Shown in pieces: positions 1 to 13,500 of a DNA stretch of 64,000 nt (position 1 is its first letter; every line of letters begins with the position of its first letter). Source of the DNA: Smittia aterrima (taxonomy: Eukaryota > Arthropoda > Insecta > Diptera > Chironomidae); the NCBI GenBank assembly GCA_033063855.1, contig CP093830.1, positions 11,842,854-11,906,853 of the forward strand, given 5' to 3'. A program made the position numbers and the translations under genes. A model generated the notes under the pieces. That model had not been told where the DNA came from. It made no database searches and saw only the letters and a list, made by a program, of their open reading frames with translations.

Positions 1-3000
1 CGAAAAGATTAAGTGCGAGCAATGAATCAACCAGATGAGAAGCAATAATGCTTTTTCAATTCCACAAGCACATGACAGACAAATAAGTCCAATTCTACCA
101 TGTTACGAGAGATTTGCGATACGAATCATTCTGAAAAATGTTACATGTTAATGCTATTGAATGAATAAAATGGCCAACCCTATGCGGAGCGTTCATGAAT
201 GAGACAAAAGAAGGAAGAAGCATGTATCACGTCTGAATCCTATTACACACGAACATCATGTTCATGCTGCTGCTGCTCCAATCGCCGCTTTTCCAAGAGG
301 ATTGATGCAAGCCTGGCAGCTAAAGTCTAGTAAATTCGAGTATTCTTGCTTTTGTTTTAAATTTGCATTCAATTTAAGCTGAATTAGAAAATTTTGTGAA
401 TAGAGCAAACCCGAGGATTAAGAGCAACGTTTAAACAAAAGCTCATGTGGGACAAGTAACATTGATAACAGAGCTGATAAATTGACTGGAAAATCAACAG
501 TGGATGCGATGAAAAGCCCACAAGTAAGCAAGCAGATGCTTTTGATAGCAAATTATTTATGAAAGCGATGATGTTGTTTCAAGAGATCGAAAAACTCATC
601 AGATCGCAATATTGCGTAAAGCTTTAATGTGAATTGTTAAAGCTGCTTTAGAATTTCAATGAACAATGAAAATTTTCGCATCATTTGATTTTACAAATAC
701 TCGTAACGACCTTCACCTTCGAATAGAGTCGACTCGCGTGCTTATTTACCTCATCCACACAACAATTATCATTGTTAATTGGCATTCCAAATCCAAATAG
801 AAATCGAAAACAGTCAACTCATTTGGCTTTGTTTGTCATATCATTTACACATTTGAGCAGTGCACGAGGCATCGAGAATTGAAAATCACTGATCGCGCTT
901 CAAAGGGTCGTGTTTAAAATTCCAGTTCGATCACGTGGAAAATTGCTGTTGATTTGAACGAGAAATTATGCTGACAGCAGCACTGACTCAGCTGCATCTT
1001 CTCAATGTCGAGTTTGTGTGCATTCAATGGCAATTGAAATTCATCATTGCTTCATTTCATTTCGGTCGATTGAGTGTCACAAAACGTATCGTTTTAATTA
1101 ATTTCATTTTGTACCTGAAGCATTGAGTGCGCACACAAAAAATGCTCTCTCGGTGTCACTTTTTTCAGAATTCCAATTAAAGTGATTAAATCAATCGAAT
1201 AATTGAAATGGCGATGGGAAATCTCTTGATGGATCTTCCGAATGAAATTTTCTGGTAAACTAAAGCCAACGAAATTTAATTGTTGGTTCGTTTAAATCTA
1301 TTTCGAGTTCGTTCTCAACAAGTGAAATATAATGAGCGAACATTCATCTCATCGAGCCGTTTGTGATTAAATGTTTTTCCATTGAATTTATTTTTCTATT
1401 AGCAATGAGCGTCAAGAACACGACAAATCTTTTCTCAAAACGATAGCAACACAAAGTCATCTGAATAGATCGCAATCATGCATTTCCTTGACAAACTGAT
1501 TCAGTTATTTTTTCAGATTGCATCAAGACGATATCTTCTTTCGAGAGATGACTCTACGTGCTCTCCTTCTTGTCATAACATATCTCATGATGATTCTTCT
1601 GAGAAGACTCGTCTTCATCTCCAGAGTAACAAATCTGATACGAGAAGATATTGCAAACGAAGATAGATAACAATTACGTGTCTTAGTTTAAATTGGCTAC
1701 TCCTGTGCACGACTTAATTTTGATTGAAAGTTTTGAAAAATTTCTTCTTTGAAAGCTTTTCACTTTGAAATTTCTCACGTTTGAGAAACTGATAATTCAA
1801 TTAATTTCCACGCGAATCATACTCGCCGCGCTTATAATGAAATCACTGACTCTAACTGAAACGAGTTTGCTTAAGAGAAAGATCTCGAACAAAAGCGAAA
1901 GTTTTCAATTCGCTTCCGCGTTAAGTGTTTAAAGTTGCGCCAATTATGTTGGATACGTCATATGAATAGAAGCTCTCATTAAAAGCAGCAGCAAGCAAAG
2001 CGAGTCGAGACAAAATAAAGATAAATTTTTTCTTCCAATTCAAGGCAGCAAACATAATTTAAAGATTTTTTAAATTGCTTCCGTTTTTTTTCTATGTTTT
2101 CTCTCAGCTCCGATTTCATATTTTCATGCGATATCGCAACATAAACGATGCCTTTATGCTCGGCAAGCGGAGGAGAAGAGAGAAAGATGAAAAATTGTGA
2201 AAAATGGTTGCAATTTATTCTTTTATTTATGCAACTCGAGATAAAATTCAACTGATAAATTTATCACACCAGCGACTAAAACGTTTGGAATTGAGAATAT
2301 TTTTATGCTTTCAGCAATAATTAAAATTTTGATATTTCAACCGGAGAATTTTATTTTGGGAGGGGAAGAGAATGAGGAAGCGAAGTTCTCGTTGTAAAGT
2401 TGGGAATTTTTATGAAAGATAAACTTTTAGGTTTGCCAAGAGATTCATTTCTTTTCTGTTGAAATGACAGTCTCATTATTTGAGATTCATATTCTTCGCA
2501 ATTAAAATAAAATCTCAGTCACAAAATAAACTTTTCTTACATTTATTCAAAAACAAATTGTTGAATCAACACTGCAAATGCTTAACAAATGTGGTAACTT
2601 TCTTTCTTAAAATTTTCTGTTAAATAAATTACTTAAATAATTGTCAAAGCTGCGTCACATGTTGAAATTAATTCAAGAATAAACAGAAACGATGTTTTAT
2701 TTAAAATTATTTTCTGGGAGAATAATCGCTTCCAAGTGTTCTCATTATTCTTCTAATTGAACCTCCCAACCATCTGCTTATTCTAAGCGTGTAACGTTTA
2801 ATAATTTACGAAGCTTTGAAACAGAAATTTTAATTCGTTCTAGGCATGTTTGATAATAATCAGACGTTCTCATGTATGGCAAATACTGTTAATCGCTTTC
2901 TAATGCAAAATATAATCAGCAAACGAGCAGTCTGACGATGCTTCGCTAAACACTTGCTGGAAACAATTGGATCCCACTTGATAACTGGGAATCATTCGAC

Positions 3001-3075
3001 GAGAAATATTATTGAATCAATCATGCAAAAATCCATAATCGATAAATAATTCTAACTTCAACGCATTTATGGGAG
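1..3075. other. Non-coding flank left of inverted-repeat arm 1
   Basis: No reading frame here has protein-like composition or recognisable family similarity; the open stretches are short and AT-driven. The sequence is unique within the window as far as I can see and ends where homology to the downstream arm begins. It lies upstream of the two-pass membrane gene and could hold regulatory DNA or untranslated exons, but nothing supports a specific call. Confidence 0.5.
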
Positions 3076-5715
3076 AAAATTTGAATGTCGGGATAATCCG
3101 TCTCCATATAAAGTCATAAAAAAATGAAAGCTCTCGGCCCATTATCATTCAACAACATGTCTTGGCATTAACACAACAAGAATAGCAATGAGAAAAATAT
3201 TCAAATGAGTTGATTCTTTCTCGGATCCAGACTTAATTCCTCGTTCATCCTCAAATATTTTATGATGCGTAATGATCTAATGATTGTTAATGCTTTCGAG
3301 GAGATTTATTTGTGGGAAGTGCAAGGAAACATCTAACTTGAGTAAATCGAATTGTCTAAAATCCCTTCGAGTAGAATTTTCATCAATTCATTCTGCTTAG
3401 AACTGAATTGGATTCATTTTAATCCGAGCATCCAATTTCACTTGTCGCAAACTAATTAAAACGAGAAAATCGAGTGCAGTGCATGTGAAACTCGAAGCAC
3501 TTCATGGTAGAAATAATTTGAAACGGGAATCCTGGTTGTAAAGAGAAGGCGAGCAAATCCAGTTCCAATGTGAAGTTCTAATGCAAAACATAAATAAACT
3601 CGGAAACGTTAAATCGACATCATCGGTGGCACGAACAAATAAATCCGCTTCGATTCATAAATCAAACAATTGATCCACAGCAAGCCCGCAATGGCTTTAC
3701 AGACTTTTTCTCTGTCGCTGTTGTTTAGTTGAGTAGAGAGAGAGAGAGATTAATGGATAAACTTATTCAAATCTCCTTCCGAATTTATTTTCAAATTTAA
3801 ATGTCAAATGAAACTTTTCTTCCTGATGCAAGTCCAAAACAACCAAAACGATTTGTGCCCGCATCGGGTGCTGTGAACGCTCGAAAATCAAACCTCGTTC
3901 CATCAGCCCCGAAGCATAAACAACTGATTTTGTGAAATTTATTCCAACAACAGATTTATTGCATGTTATTTTTCGTGGTGAATCTCACTCTCCTTCTCTC
4001 TCCAATTGCACAATTTTTCATTCTTTTTATTTCTCGCCATGAGGATTTTTTTCATCCTCACTCACTCGATGCGATTGTTAGGAAAAAGTGGAAAATGTTT
4101 TGCACATGAATGACATCAACCACAAACGGCGAGAATTAAAAGTTTAGCGATCTCGTCACGAGTTGTGCAATCATAACTTGACAACAGAAAAGTTTGCAAT
4201 TAAGTTCTTGAAAAACGCGTTCGACTTTAAAGCTCACAACAGAAACCGTTTCGTTGTTGTTCGTTCAAGCTGCGGCACAATTTATTCATCGAATTGTTTC
4301 TGCATTTAGCATCGTCATTAAAACAATAAGAAGATTGAATCGGAGAACTGGCTTCACGACTTTTAACAGGAATGAAGAGTGAGAAGCGAAGACGCAAAAA
4401 CCAACACACGAGAGTGAGTGAGAGTCACTGAAAATGAAAGCAGAAATCATTTTTGCTGCAGCAGAGAAGTCTCGTTAAAGCCTCTCGTGCACTCTGATGA
4501 GAACGTGAGTCTTGTATTTGCTTCGAAGTGATTTGTTTTCTCAATGCGGGCCAATAATCCAATTTGGTAATCGAAAATCTGATTCACAAGGAGAATTGCA
4601 AATGCAACTCGATCGATTCATTGATTTTCTGTGACAACACTCCGAGGGCGTTTTACGATGATGACGATGATGTCGCTTTGATTTCACCGAAGATTTGTTA
4701 ACGACCCGCATCGAAATTGAACAATTTTCTGTTTGTTGATTTTCGCTTCCAATTAATTTGGAATTGTAGAAAGCACGAGAAGGAAGACGACTCAAAGGTA
4801 ACAGAAACAACTTAAGACATCTAACAAAACAATGACGATGAGTTCCATTTCTTTCGTCGCACGTCTTCCATTCATTCATTCGTTTGTTCTTTCTTTCTTT
4901 CCGTCAATCTCAGATCATCACGAATTAACAAACGTTTTCGCATGTTTTAGATTTAAAGACTTAATTGAAATTTAGGTCAAAGAAAGTCGTTTGTGGGTTT
5001 GGAGTGACCGATGGTCTCAACTTTGATGTTTAACCAGGAAAACAAATGAAAATCTTGTCTCCGCTCATGCTGCAAATTTCCATAAATTATTTGCTAATCG
5101 AATGCATCCGGCCATGCAATAGCAGAGAAAGTGTTGTCGGAGGTGATAATGGCAGTTGCGAGATTTCTCGGTTCGTAAATTTCCTCAAACGATCGACGCG
5201 TTGAAAGTTGAAAAGTTCACTCGGCTACTCCATAAACGTCGAGCAACATCCGAACGAGAGTGAAAGCAGCTGCTTCCAAAAATAAATCGCGAGTCCACGA
5301 TCTTTAAAAATAAACCATCCGGTCGTTGCTTGGAAATCCATTTCTTTCGTTTCTCTTTCTCTTCCATTCATCTCAACAACGCTCACGTCATCGATCTGAG
5401 CATTGCCATAACTAATTTACTTTGATGAATATTCGTTGATGACTGTTAGCAGTAAGATCGATTAATCACGCGCTGCGTTTTTAATTAAACGCACTTCGAA
5501 TTGCACTCGAGTTCTTCTGGGAATCGAAACGAGTCGCGGATGATTTTTCATTTGCAATCCATTTGTCAATCGAACCGAGTCTTGGAGCTTTGCGCATCAC
5601 AAACTCAAGCCTACGATTGATTTCTGTTGAAATCGAATGTTTTTCCGTTGAAGTTCAATTTGATTGAAGGTTCGCCTCAAACGATTTCTCGCTGCCATTT
5701 ACGGAGATGTCAATA

Positions 5716-7100
5716 AACATCGAAACGCGAATCCAAAAGTTTGGTGTAATTTTCAACAGCAAAGTTTGTTACTCAAACAGCTCCGGGAGTTTTATCGTGC
5801 GGTTCGATTTATTTTTTCATTTGCTCGGATCTTTTCAGGTAAATCACCGAATCAGAGCTTAATATCCCAGTGAATGAATGAGCTACCGTGTAACAGAACT
5901 TTCCGATACTTTGTGCTACTTAATTAAACTCTTTTTGCTTGTTCCAAATCCAACCGAACAAAGTCGGCAAAGCGCGGATTAATCTTTTCATTTCTTTCTC
6001 CGCAGTTTCACTGAAGTTAATCCTCCCATTCATAAATTACTTTGTTTGGCGGACTAGGAAAGGATTTGTGAGAGACTGAGAGACGAGAAATTAATTAAAA
6101 TGTAGCTTCGCAGTTGGATTTAAAGTTGTAAATCAAATTCTTTTCAGAAAGTTTTTTCAGTTTCCGTTTCTGTTCTCGAGCTGCAAGATGGAAAAGTTGC
6201 AACTGATGAAGTGAAAAACGTCGTTTGATATGTCTCAGCTTGTTCCGCGACAAGAAAAACTTCGTCGTCTTCTGCACAGAGCAGTCAATCTTTTAAAGAA
6301 AGTATTCTAAACGAAGCTTGCTTATCAATTCAGGTTTCTTTGTATTGTTGCAAATAAAATCATCGAAGTATCAAATCGAAAAATCAATCTTTTGGTTTAG
6401 CAATTTCCCAGTAGATTTGATCTTTTTCTTTGATTGATTTCGAACTAGAACTGCTCAGCTGTGTCACTTCAGGCTGATTGCTATTTGAGAATATTTTGCT
6501 GTAGACGTAATAACCAAAAAGTCCAATGAAGGTTGCTTTGGCAACATTAGCGCGTCCTCGAATCGTTGAGTTGTTGAAATACCTCTTAAGACCTCTGAGT
6601 GCCGGATTGTCGATTGGAATTCCGTCTCGGTCATATTTGATGTCGGGATGTGGAGCCACGATTTTTGATTGTTCTGACGACATCACAAGAAATTTTGAAG
6701 TTTCAAACGATTTAAAGCTTTGCCAAGGTTTACTGAGTTCAACTGAAATAAGTTCAAGGAGTTTTAACTCTTTTTATTTTGAAATGTGTGTAAACTACTC
6801 CGGACATTCCCAGAACGATGCTAAACTTCGCTCGGAGTCATTTGAAAAACATTTTCATTTAAACTTTTCTGTTTGTAGTTTCTGACAATTTCGAGTTTCT
6901 GTCTTTTTCACCAAGTTGTGCTTTGTAAATTTCTAAATTCTTCTTTCAAGAGACTCGTAGCTTCTGCACAAAGAGAATCACATCGAACGTTGACTGGAAA
7001 TAACTTTGTTTTATGCTTATCAAAGGAAGAAATTCGAAAGTTATTTCACGATTGACATTTCATTTCTATTTTATTTTCGAAGAGAAAACAATTTCACGGA
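5716..7100. other. Arm-1-specific patch with DAPIT-like gene
   Basis: Homology to arm 2 stops after GGAGATGTCAATA at 5,715 and resumes at CGCAAATGAAGTTCC at 7,101. The 1,385 bp between has no counterpart in arm 2, which instead carries 1,146 bp of different sequence (23,303-24,448). The patch holds the DAPIT-like gene on the minus strand. I see no target-site duplication, poly(A) tract or terminal repeat at the borders, so a simple transposon or retrocopy insertion is not supported. Confidence 0.85.
6384..6683 (-). CDS. DAPIT-like ATP synthase membrane subunit (subunit k family)
   Basis: The intact single-exon frame encodes 99 residues. Residues 29-65 match the core of the DAPIT/USMG5 family: a Gly-Leu-Lys-Arg-Tyr-Phe-Asn start (31-37), a Gly-Arg-x-Asn turn (43-46), an Ala-Thr pair (50-51) and one hydrophobic helix (about 46-64) ending in Tyr-Ser-Lys. 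Known members are small single-pass proteins of the mitochondrial inner membrane that join the ATP synthase and promote its dimers. The family is usually near 58 residues, so the 28-residue N-terminal lead and 34-residue polar, Ser-rich C-terminal tail are extensions. The ATG at 6,681-6,683 is preceded in frame only by GTG; I chose the ATG. The gene lies wholly in the patch that arm 2 lacks. It could be a testis-type or divergent paralogue; expression is unknown. Confidence 0.75.
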   Translation of the reverse strand: MSSEQSKIVAPHPDIKYDRDGIPIDNPALRGLKRYFNNSTIRGRANVAKATFIGLFGYYVYSKIFSNSNQPEVTQLSSSSSKSIKEKDQIYWEIAKPKD

Positions 7101-8899
7101 CGCAAATGAAGTTCCGGTCTCTCATCATCATCATTCCAACTCTGGATGATTCTAAAATTATCACAAAAGTCATGAAGAGAAGCAGCAGCAGAGCTTCAAA
7201 AAGGTTTCTCGTTTACATTTAAACCAAACTCATCAGGACGGAAAATTCTCGTTTCGGCATTGAATCATTCAATTTGAATGTGAAAATTCCTTCGTTGAAA
7301 GATTTTCTTGCTTTTAATTTCACTATGAGACTGACAGGTATTTAGGATTTATGAGACTGGCAGAACAAAACGTAATCACCAGACGGCAAGCATCGCTCAT
7401 CTTCCTCGGCTTTCGCTTCTTAATAAGAACTTCCTGCGTTCCATTCGAAATCTTTCAGCCTTTCATTTCTCAAATGTTCATAAATCATTTTGAGTTGAGA
7501 AGTTAACGCTTGATTCTCACGGAGAGCCGAAGCTCAGGAAATTCCTTGGCTGAAGGTGAAACGTTTACTCGCATTAAGAGGCGTTCGATTGATTGCGTTC
7601 AATTAATTTCGAGCAACTATCAAAGCGCGATAATTGAAAAATCAACTTCTTAAGCTGCCAAATAGTTTTTGTTTGAGCTCGATTAATTTATTCCGATCTT
7701 TATGCTCCCTCAACTTCTCGTCCATGAATTCATTAATTCGACTTGCCCAACTCATTCTAAGACCTTCGACTCGTGATGAATTAACATTGAAATGAGTCAG
7801 TGAAGTTCTCACGTCGAGAGACGATAAGACTCCCAGATATTGCCAAAATAATTAATTATAGAACTTGATCTTCCGGAATGAGCTCGAATCTAAAGTTTCT
7901 CCTTCTCTCAAGGATTGAAACGTCAAAAACTTCGACGAAACAAAAAGTCGCTGATGAATTAATGGAAACTTTCGTCTCAGCTGTTTGAGGAACTCGTTCA
8001 CACTTGTCTTCACAACTAATGAAATTCTCTTGACTTGTTTTCCATTAACAATGACACTCGGCTTTGAGTTGAAATCAAAGTTCAACTTTAATGAAATTTC
8101 CTTGTTCTACAACTGCTTCGTGGATGAAGTCAGCATCCTGAATGGATCCCAAAGGAGGAATTCGTTTGTAACTGTAAAGCAATTTGAATTAAATTATGTT
8201 CTCGCCCTCAACCTCAATCTGCGGGAAACGCGCGTCAAACAGGAAAATGTTATTGCATCGACTTCCAGTTTTCTATTTTTAGAATTAATCTCATTTCATC
8301 GAAGTCGACAATTCTATTTCAAACTCGGCACGTTCTGTTATCTACAACGAGACGAATTGTTTTGATTGAAAAGAACGCATCGAATCAATAATTTGGTTGT
8401 AAATGTTCGACTCCGACGGATTCACGTCAAGAAAACAATTGAAATCTTCAACTGACACGCGTGATATGTTGGAGAAGCCCATTTGAGTTCTCCAATCGAC
8501 TGAAAATTGGCTCCATCAACAACAAAAACTTCGAATCACTTCACGTCAATAACAGGACATCAGCAGGTCGGAAAAATCTTCAATCTAATCAAACGTTACT
8601 AGCACGAATCAAAAGAATCTTTGAACAGTTGAAGAACTGAGAAGACGGAGAAGGTGAAAATGAGCGATCAAATTATTTTCGATGAGGCTGAGAAAAATGT
8701 TTCCATCAATCCAACTAATAACAATTCGAATGTAATAATATTTTGTGCTGCGTCACAGTTCATGGTTGAGCCTCAGCATCGCTTCATGTTCTCATTCTCT
8801 CGATGCTTTTGTTCATCAAAATCTTTTGCCGTCGAGCAAAATTGAAGTTCGAGAAGAGAATGGCAAAAAGAACTTGATTCAAGAACATTAATTTGATGT

Positions 8900-9233
8900 A
8901 TAGAAGTCTGAACAATGTAGGATGGAGTCAATGAGAACGAATTCCTAGAATGATTAGAGAGAAGCTTCTTTAAAATTATCGTGTAACGCTGCGATTGCTG
9001 TTAATGACCATCTCAGCTAGATTCAAGGTCTTCTGAATCAGGAAGAACTCCAATAGTTGTATTGTTAAGAGCTTAAAGTAGACAAGAGGCAACTAGAACT
9101 GAATTAATCTCTCACCTTGAGTTCAACAATACTAGAGAATGTTTATTGTTTGAATTTGAAATTTTGTTCGAAGATTATGCAATCGCCTTAAACAAATAAA
9201 TGCTCGTTTCATTTTATTTGATCAAATATTCAT
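8900..9233. other. Second arm-1-specific patch
   Basis: After a short zone of imperfect similarity (8,869-8,900) the match to arm 2 is lost, returning at TGTGTCAAAT (9,234). The corresponding arm-2 interval, about 21,110-21,520, is longer by roughly 75 bp and unrelated. No gene is visible in it. Confidence 0.7.
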
Positions 9234-10509
9234 TGTGTCAAATACACGCGGAGCCGAGAGAGAGTGTTTGCACAAGCGTTGCTCTCGAAGCTAATCTCTC
9301 ATACGTGATTTATAAGATTTTCTCGATTCATGAAAAACAAATAAATTTCCTCGTTTTGCTTCTAAACGACTTTTTTCGTTCAGAAAAATTGTTCAATTTA
9401 TTTTTGTTTTCCGCAAAATTTGATAGAATTTGAATCCTTCCGACTTCGATTGCATTTCGCGACGAATTCAAATTGAATTTCTCGCTCTGCATCTGCTGCT
9501 AATCTCGAGCAAAACTTTAAGTTGATTGGATCAAGAAGAAAAATAATTGACAACTTCCTCGTGGAGCTTGAATCTGTTGTTCTTTCCATCTCAATCATAA
9601 ATTCCCATCAATTACAATCTCCGTCGTCTTCTCCTCATCTACAGAAGATTCATTGTGATAAATGTGTCGTCGAGGTGAGAATGAGTCTGTGAAAACAAGA
9701 GACGAGCAAAGTCGACTGACGAAAGCAATTTCGAGTTGATGTCAATTACTTCGAAGCTTAACTTCTACGAAACTTTGATTTTATGTTTTGCTCAAATCAC
9801 TTAGAGCTCGATTCGTTCGTGTGGCTTTAAATGCATTTCCGTGAAGAGCTTCGAGTCATTAAAAGAGACAAAAGAGGTGAGCACAGACAAAAACTCTGAA
9901 CCTTAATTGCTCGAATTTGCTTAAAAGCTTCAAACGTTTAACAAAAGTAATTAGAAGTTCATCAGTTAAATAACTTTCTACGAACTTTGAATAATAAAGT
10001 TTCAAATCAAACGAAGAGTAAATGTGAAATTTGTTGTTAAAGACTTTATGCGCTTTTGATGTTGTTTTCCGTTCTTTTCAATTCTTTCTGCTCACTGCAA
10101 TGCTAAAGTGTTATTGCTGAGAGTTGGAGCAGCTTACATGTTCCAATGATGCCATAATAATAATCATCAGCACAGTCAGCACTCGCCTGAACAGTTGGAA
10201 TCAACAAAGTTTCGATTTCGGGAGGTTCGACGTTGATAATTCACTCACATCGAGAGAAAAATGTGGGAAACAACATTACGGACTATTAGCAACTCAATGA
10301 ACAATCCACATCTTGAATTTAAATTTAAAACTTTCATGCTTCTCTGCCATTGTTGTTAAGTGTTTTTCCCATTCCGTTCGATTGAGTTTCATTGCACCAG
10401 CTGAGAATGAAAATCTTCAATTTTATCGCAAAAGAAAGTGCTTCAAGTAGAGAAATAAAAGAAGAAGAGTCGAGTGACGAGGTCTCTGTGATGAAAGAAA
10501 GCGACTGAA

Positions 10510-13500
10510 ATTAATAAATTTGCCTTTTAGATTTCATTTCAGCAAAACGACGAATAATTCCGAAATAACAAATGTTGAAGCGTTGACAAGTATTTATCTT
10601 ATTTTCTCAATTTTGCTTCAAGTTCTTTGTCGAAAACTTGTTTGAAGTATGATCAAAGGTTTATAAATTTTTATTTCTCAACTCTCAACCTTCATTGACA
10701 GCTGAGCAATTTGTCACCATAAAGTCTCATTCGCATGAATTTATTTGTCAGCTTAATGCTTGAGTCACTCACTCAATGAATTGCGTGTCCCTCATTCTCT
10801 CAATTTCAAACATTGACAGCCAACAAAAGTCGTTTCATCCAGAAAGATTCTGGAATTTATTTATTTGCCCACCCAAAAAGCGACGAGACAAGTCTCGTTA
10901 TCGGCGAGACGCTTTTAATCGTTCCGGTCAATCAAGTTCTGATGCATAAATGCAAATTCATTTCCAATCAGTTTTATCGATCAGTTCACCTTCAAAATAT
11001 TTGTAATCTCCTTCTTCTTCATTCCAATTTGTTATGCAATCTCGTGATAAGTTTTGTTTCGCGTCGAGTTTAATCAAATAATTTTGTCATTCGTATGTGG
11101 AATTAAAACGTAAATGAATGGTTCGTTTCTTAATTGCGATATTATATTTGCATGAAACTGACATTATAGGCAACACCAGCAGGCAGGGAACAGCATCAAT
11201 TTAAATTCAATATTCATGATTGCTGTTTGGATGAGGGAATTAAATCCACCGAAGCAAATCAAATTTAATTCAGGTAAACCTTGAACGATGCCATTTGCAA
11301 GAGAATTTGTATTTGATGCAGCCTTTGACCTATTTTTCTTTCATTTTACTCTCGAGAGCTGAAAATAAATTTTATGTTTAATCAGTCAACGATTACGAGA
11401 TTTTCTAAATTAGAAATAAAATTAATCTTTTGATTAAGTTCGTGCTCGCTTTTCTGGTCCCAACTTAAACGGTTTGAGATTGACAAGGGTTGACTCCACG
11501 AAATTGTGCTTTGGATCGCAATAAATCTTGGAATGCAAATCATTTGAATCCCGCTGAGTTCAATTTCGGCGAGCACTGCTGCTATTCAACAAGTCTTTGA
11601 TGAGATGTTTCTTCTGCCGTTCCTGGGAATTTGCCAAATGTCAGTTTAATGAGTTGACATCTTATAATTTACACGGCTTGCCGAATTCACGCTTTCATGT
11701 CTTCGGCATTAAACTGACGATGCTGTTCATTAAATATTTCGTAATTTTTTTCTTTGTTTCTCTTTGTTTGAGATTAAATATTTAGAGAACAAGCTTTGCT
11801 TTTGAATTTTAAATTATTGGAACTGTTGGCGAACTTGCTCATTCAAGTTTAATGCGATTCAAGTCGTAAATGTTCGGAAATTTTATCTGAGCGAGATGTA
11901 AAATCACGATCGAACCTTGTGAACTGATATATTCAGTGATAAGCTTGAGAAACTAAATTTTCATCTTACAACTTCATAAAAATCTTTTACGATTCTCAAA
12001 AATAGTTTCTCGAGTTTTATATTTAGCTTTCTACCTTCTCCCTTCGATAAAACCTTTCAGAAGCAATAAAGTTTCCTTTTAATTTAAAGCGTATCCTCGA
12101 ACAACTTTTAATTAGTCACGCTCGAGCTTTATCGAACATTCGATTACGTGCCAAATTAGAAAGAAAATTCTGTGATCTCTTAAACTGAAATCTGTTCAGA
12201 GTTGAAACTATTCCCGACAAACGATTTTAATAACTCAGCTACTTAAAAAGAACTTAGTGAAGCTCGTTTAATGCTTCCGAATGAATTGGCATAATTCACG
12301 ACAACTCGCAGCTTCCTCCATTAAAACGAAGCCCAACACGACTTAATTAAAATAAATGCGGACCATTCATCAGGAACCTGATTCATAATTCAGTAATTTC
12401 CACTTTGCGTTTCATTCGAGGAAAGTCCATTAAAATAAATGGCTGGAAGTGTGGAGCTTATACAGCTTGCGAATCCTTTAAGCGGAAATGAAACTTCTGA
12501 AAAGTGAGGTGAGAAGTGCTCGTATGGTGTTCTCGTGCAACTATCAAGTTTCAGATCGTTGTAGACTAAAACTCCACAACTTTACTAAAGCTCCGCTCTA
12601 GTTTTTTGATCGCACAAACTTTTTTCCTCCCACTAAAGTTTAAATCGCTTCAAAAAGCGAACAAAGTCATCAAGCAAGTGAAAAATATAAAAATTTACTC
12701 CCCAGAAACGCTTTTTCTTCTGCTGATGTTGCTAAAGTCATTCACTCAAATGACTTTTTCTTTGTCGTTATTAATTATGTTGGCAGCGAAAAGCGAGAAG
12801 GAAAAAGCGATTTTGCTTCTGTCAATTTCTGTGCTGACTTTCCTAATGACCATTGAAAGCTCCGACTGAAACTATTTGAGGAATGAATTGCAAGTCTTTA
12901 AATTCATTTGAACATTTAGTTTTTTTTTCTTCTTTCTGTTTGAAATGGCATTCACAGATTTTGAGGAAAGTTGCTGTAGAGAAAGAAGAATGAAAAGAGT
13001 GAAGATTTAGGGAATTAAGGGAGAACTTTCCTCAGCTCTCGGATACAATGTAAAAGTTTTAAGTGCAACAACAAGGGGAACTTTTAAGAGCTTTTTCTGG
13101 AAGAAACTTAAACAATTACAGTTGCAAAGTGAGGAAAGAAATTCCACTTGCATGAATTGAAACTGAAATGGATTTCCAGCAGCTCCTGTTTCTAAAGACA
13201 CCGGAAAGTTATCTTCTACAGCAAAGTTCCGATATCTAAATTCTCATTGCATTGAGCCTCAGATGTTTAAACGTTTGCTGATGTGAAATAAATCTAAATT
13301 GAACATTCTAAAGCTTTTATCAACTTTGAGGTATCATCGGATTACAGTTCATTCAACTCAAATGTTCAGTTACTCAATCTAAGCTAGAAATCGTTGCTCA
13401 AATGCTCATCATCATCATCATCCGCATGGCCATAATCCATTGTTTACTCAAATCATCATTAGCCTGAACTGAACTGTATTGATCGAAGAAAATTCCTCGA

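Larger units (their letters stand above)
3076..10509. repeat. Arm 1 of a large inverted duplication
   Basis: This segment is the reverse complement of 19,836-27,089. The outer junction is at 3,076 (AAAATTTGAATGTCGG, mirrored to 27,089) and homology fades at about 10,509 (GCGACTGAA, mirrored to 19,836). In stretches I compared directly, such as 10,201-10,440, I saw a single mismatch; small indels include a (GA)n length change near 3,735 and a 5-bp difference near 4,255. Two patches do not match the other arm: 5,716-7,100 and about 8,900-9,233. Homology is weaker in the last 60 bp before the inner junction. No transposon ends, long terminal repeats or recognisable transposase are visible, so it looks like a segmental duplication in inverted orientation rather than a known element. 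Confidence 0.95.

Noticed and set aside
4541..4879. 112-codon frame (minus) repeated at 25,285-25,623 (plus)
   Set aside because: It is open in both arms only because the arms are near-identical; composition is odd (His/Cys/Ser/Arg-rich), there is no family similarity, and a small cluster of changes alters residues.
5716..7100. Retrocopy insertion as the origin of the DAPIT-like gene
   Set aside because: No poly(A) tract follows the stop codon on the coding strand and no target-site duplication flanks the patch; also arm 2 has its own different DNA at the site.
7985..8365. 126-codon frame (plus) repeated at 22,052-22,432 (minus)
   Set aside because: Starts at a non-ATG codon, and the differences between the arms replace residues; no domain. 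Shared openness follows from the duplication.
8654..8845. 63-codon frame identical in both arms (mirror 21,572-21,763)
   Set aside because: Short, no signal or domain; identity is expected at this level of arm similarity.
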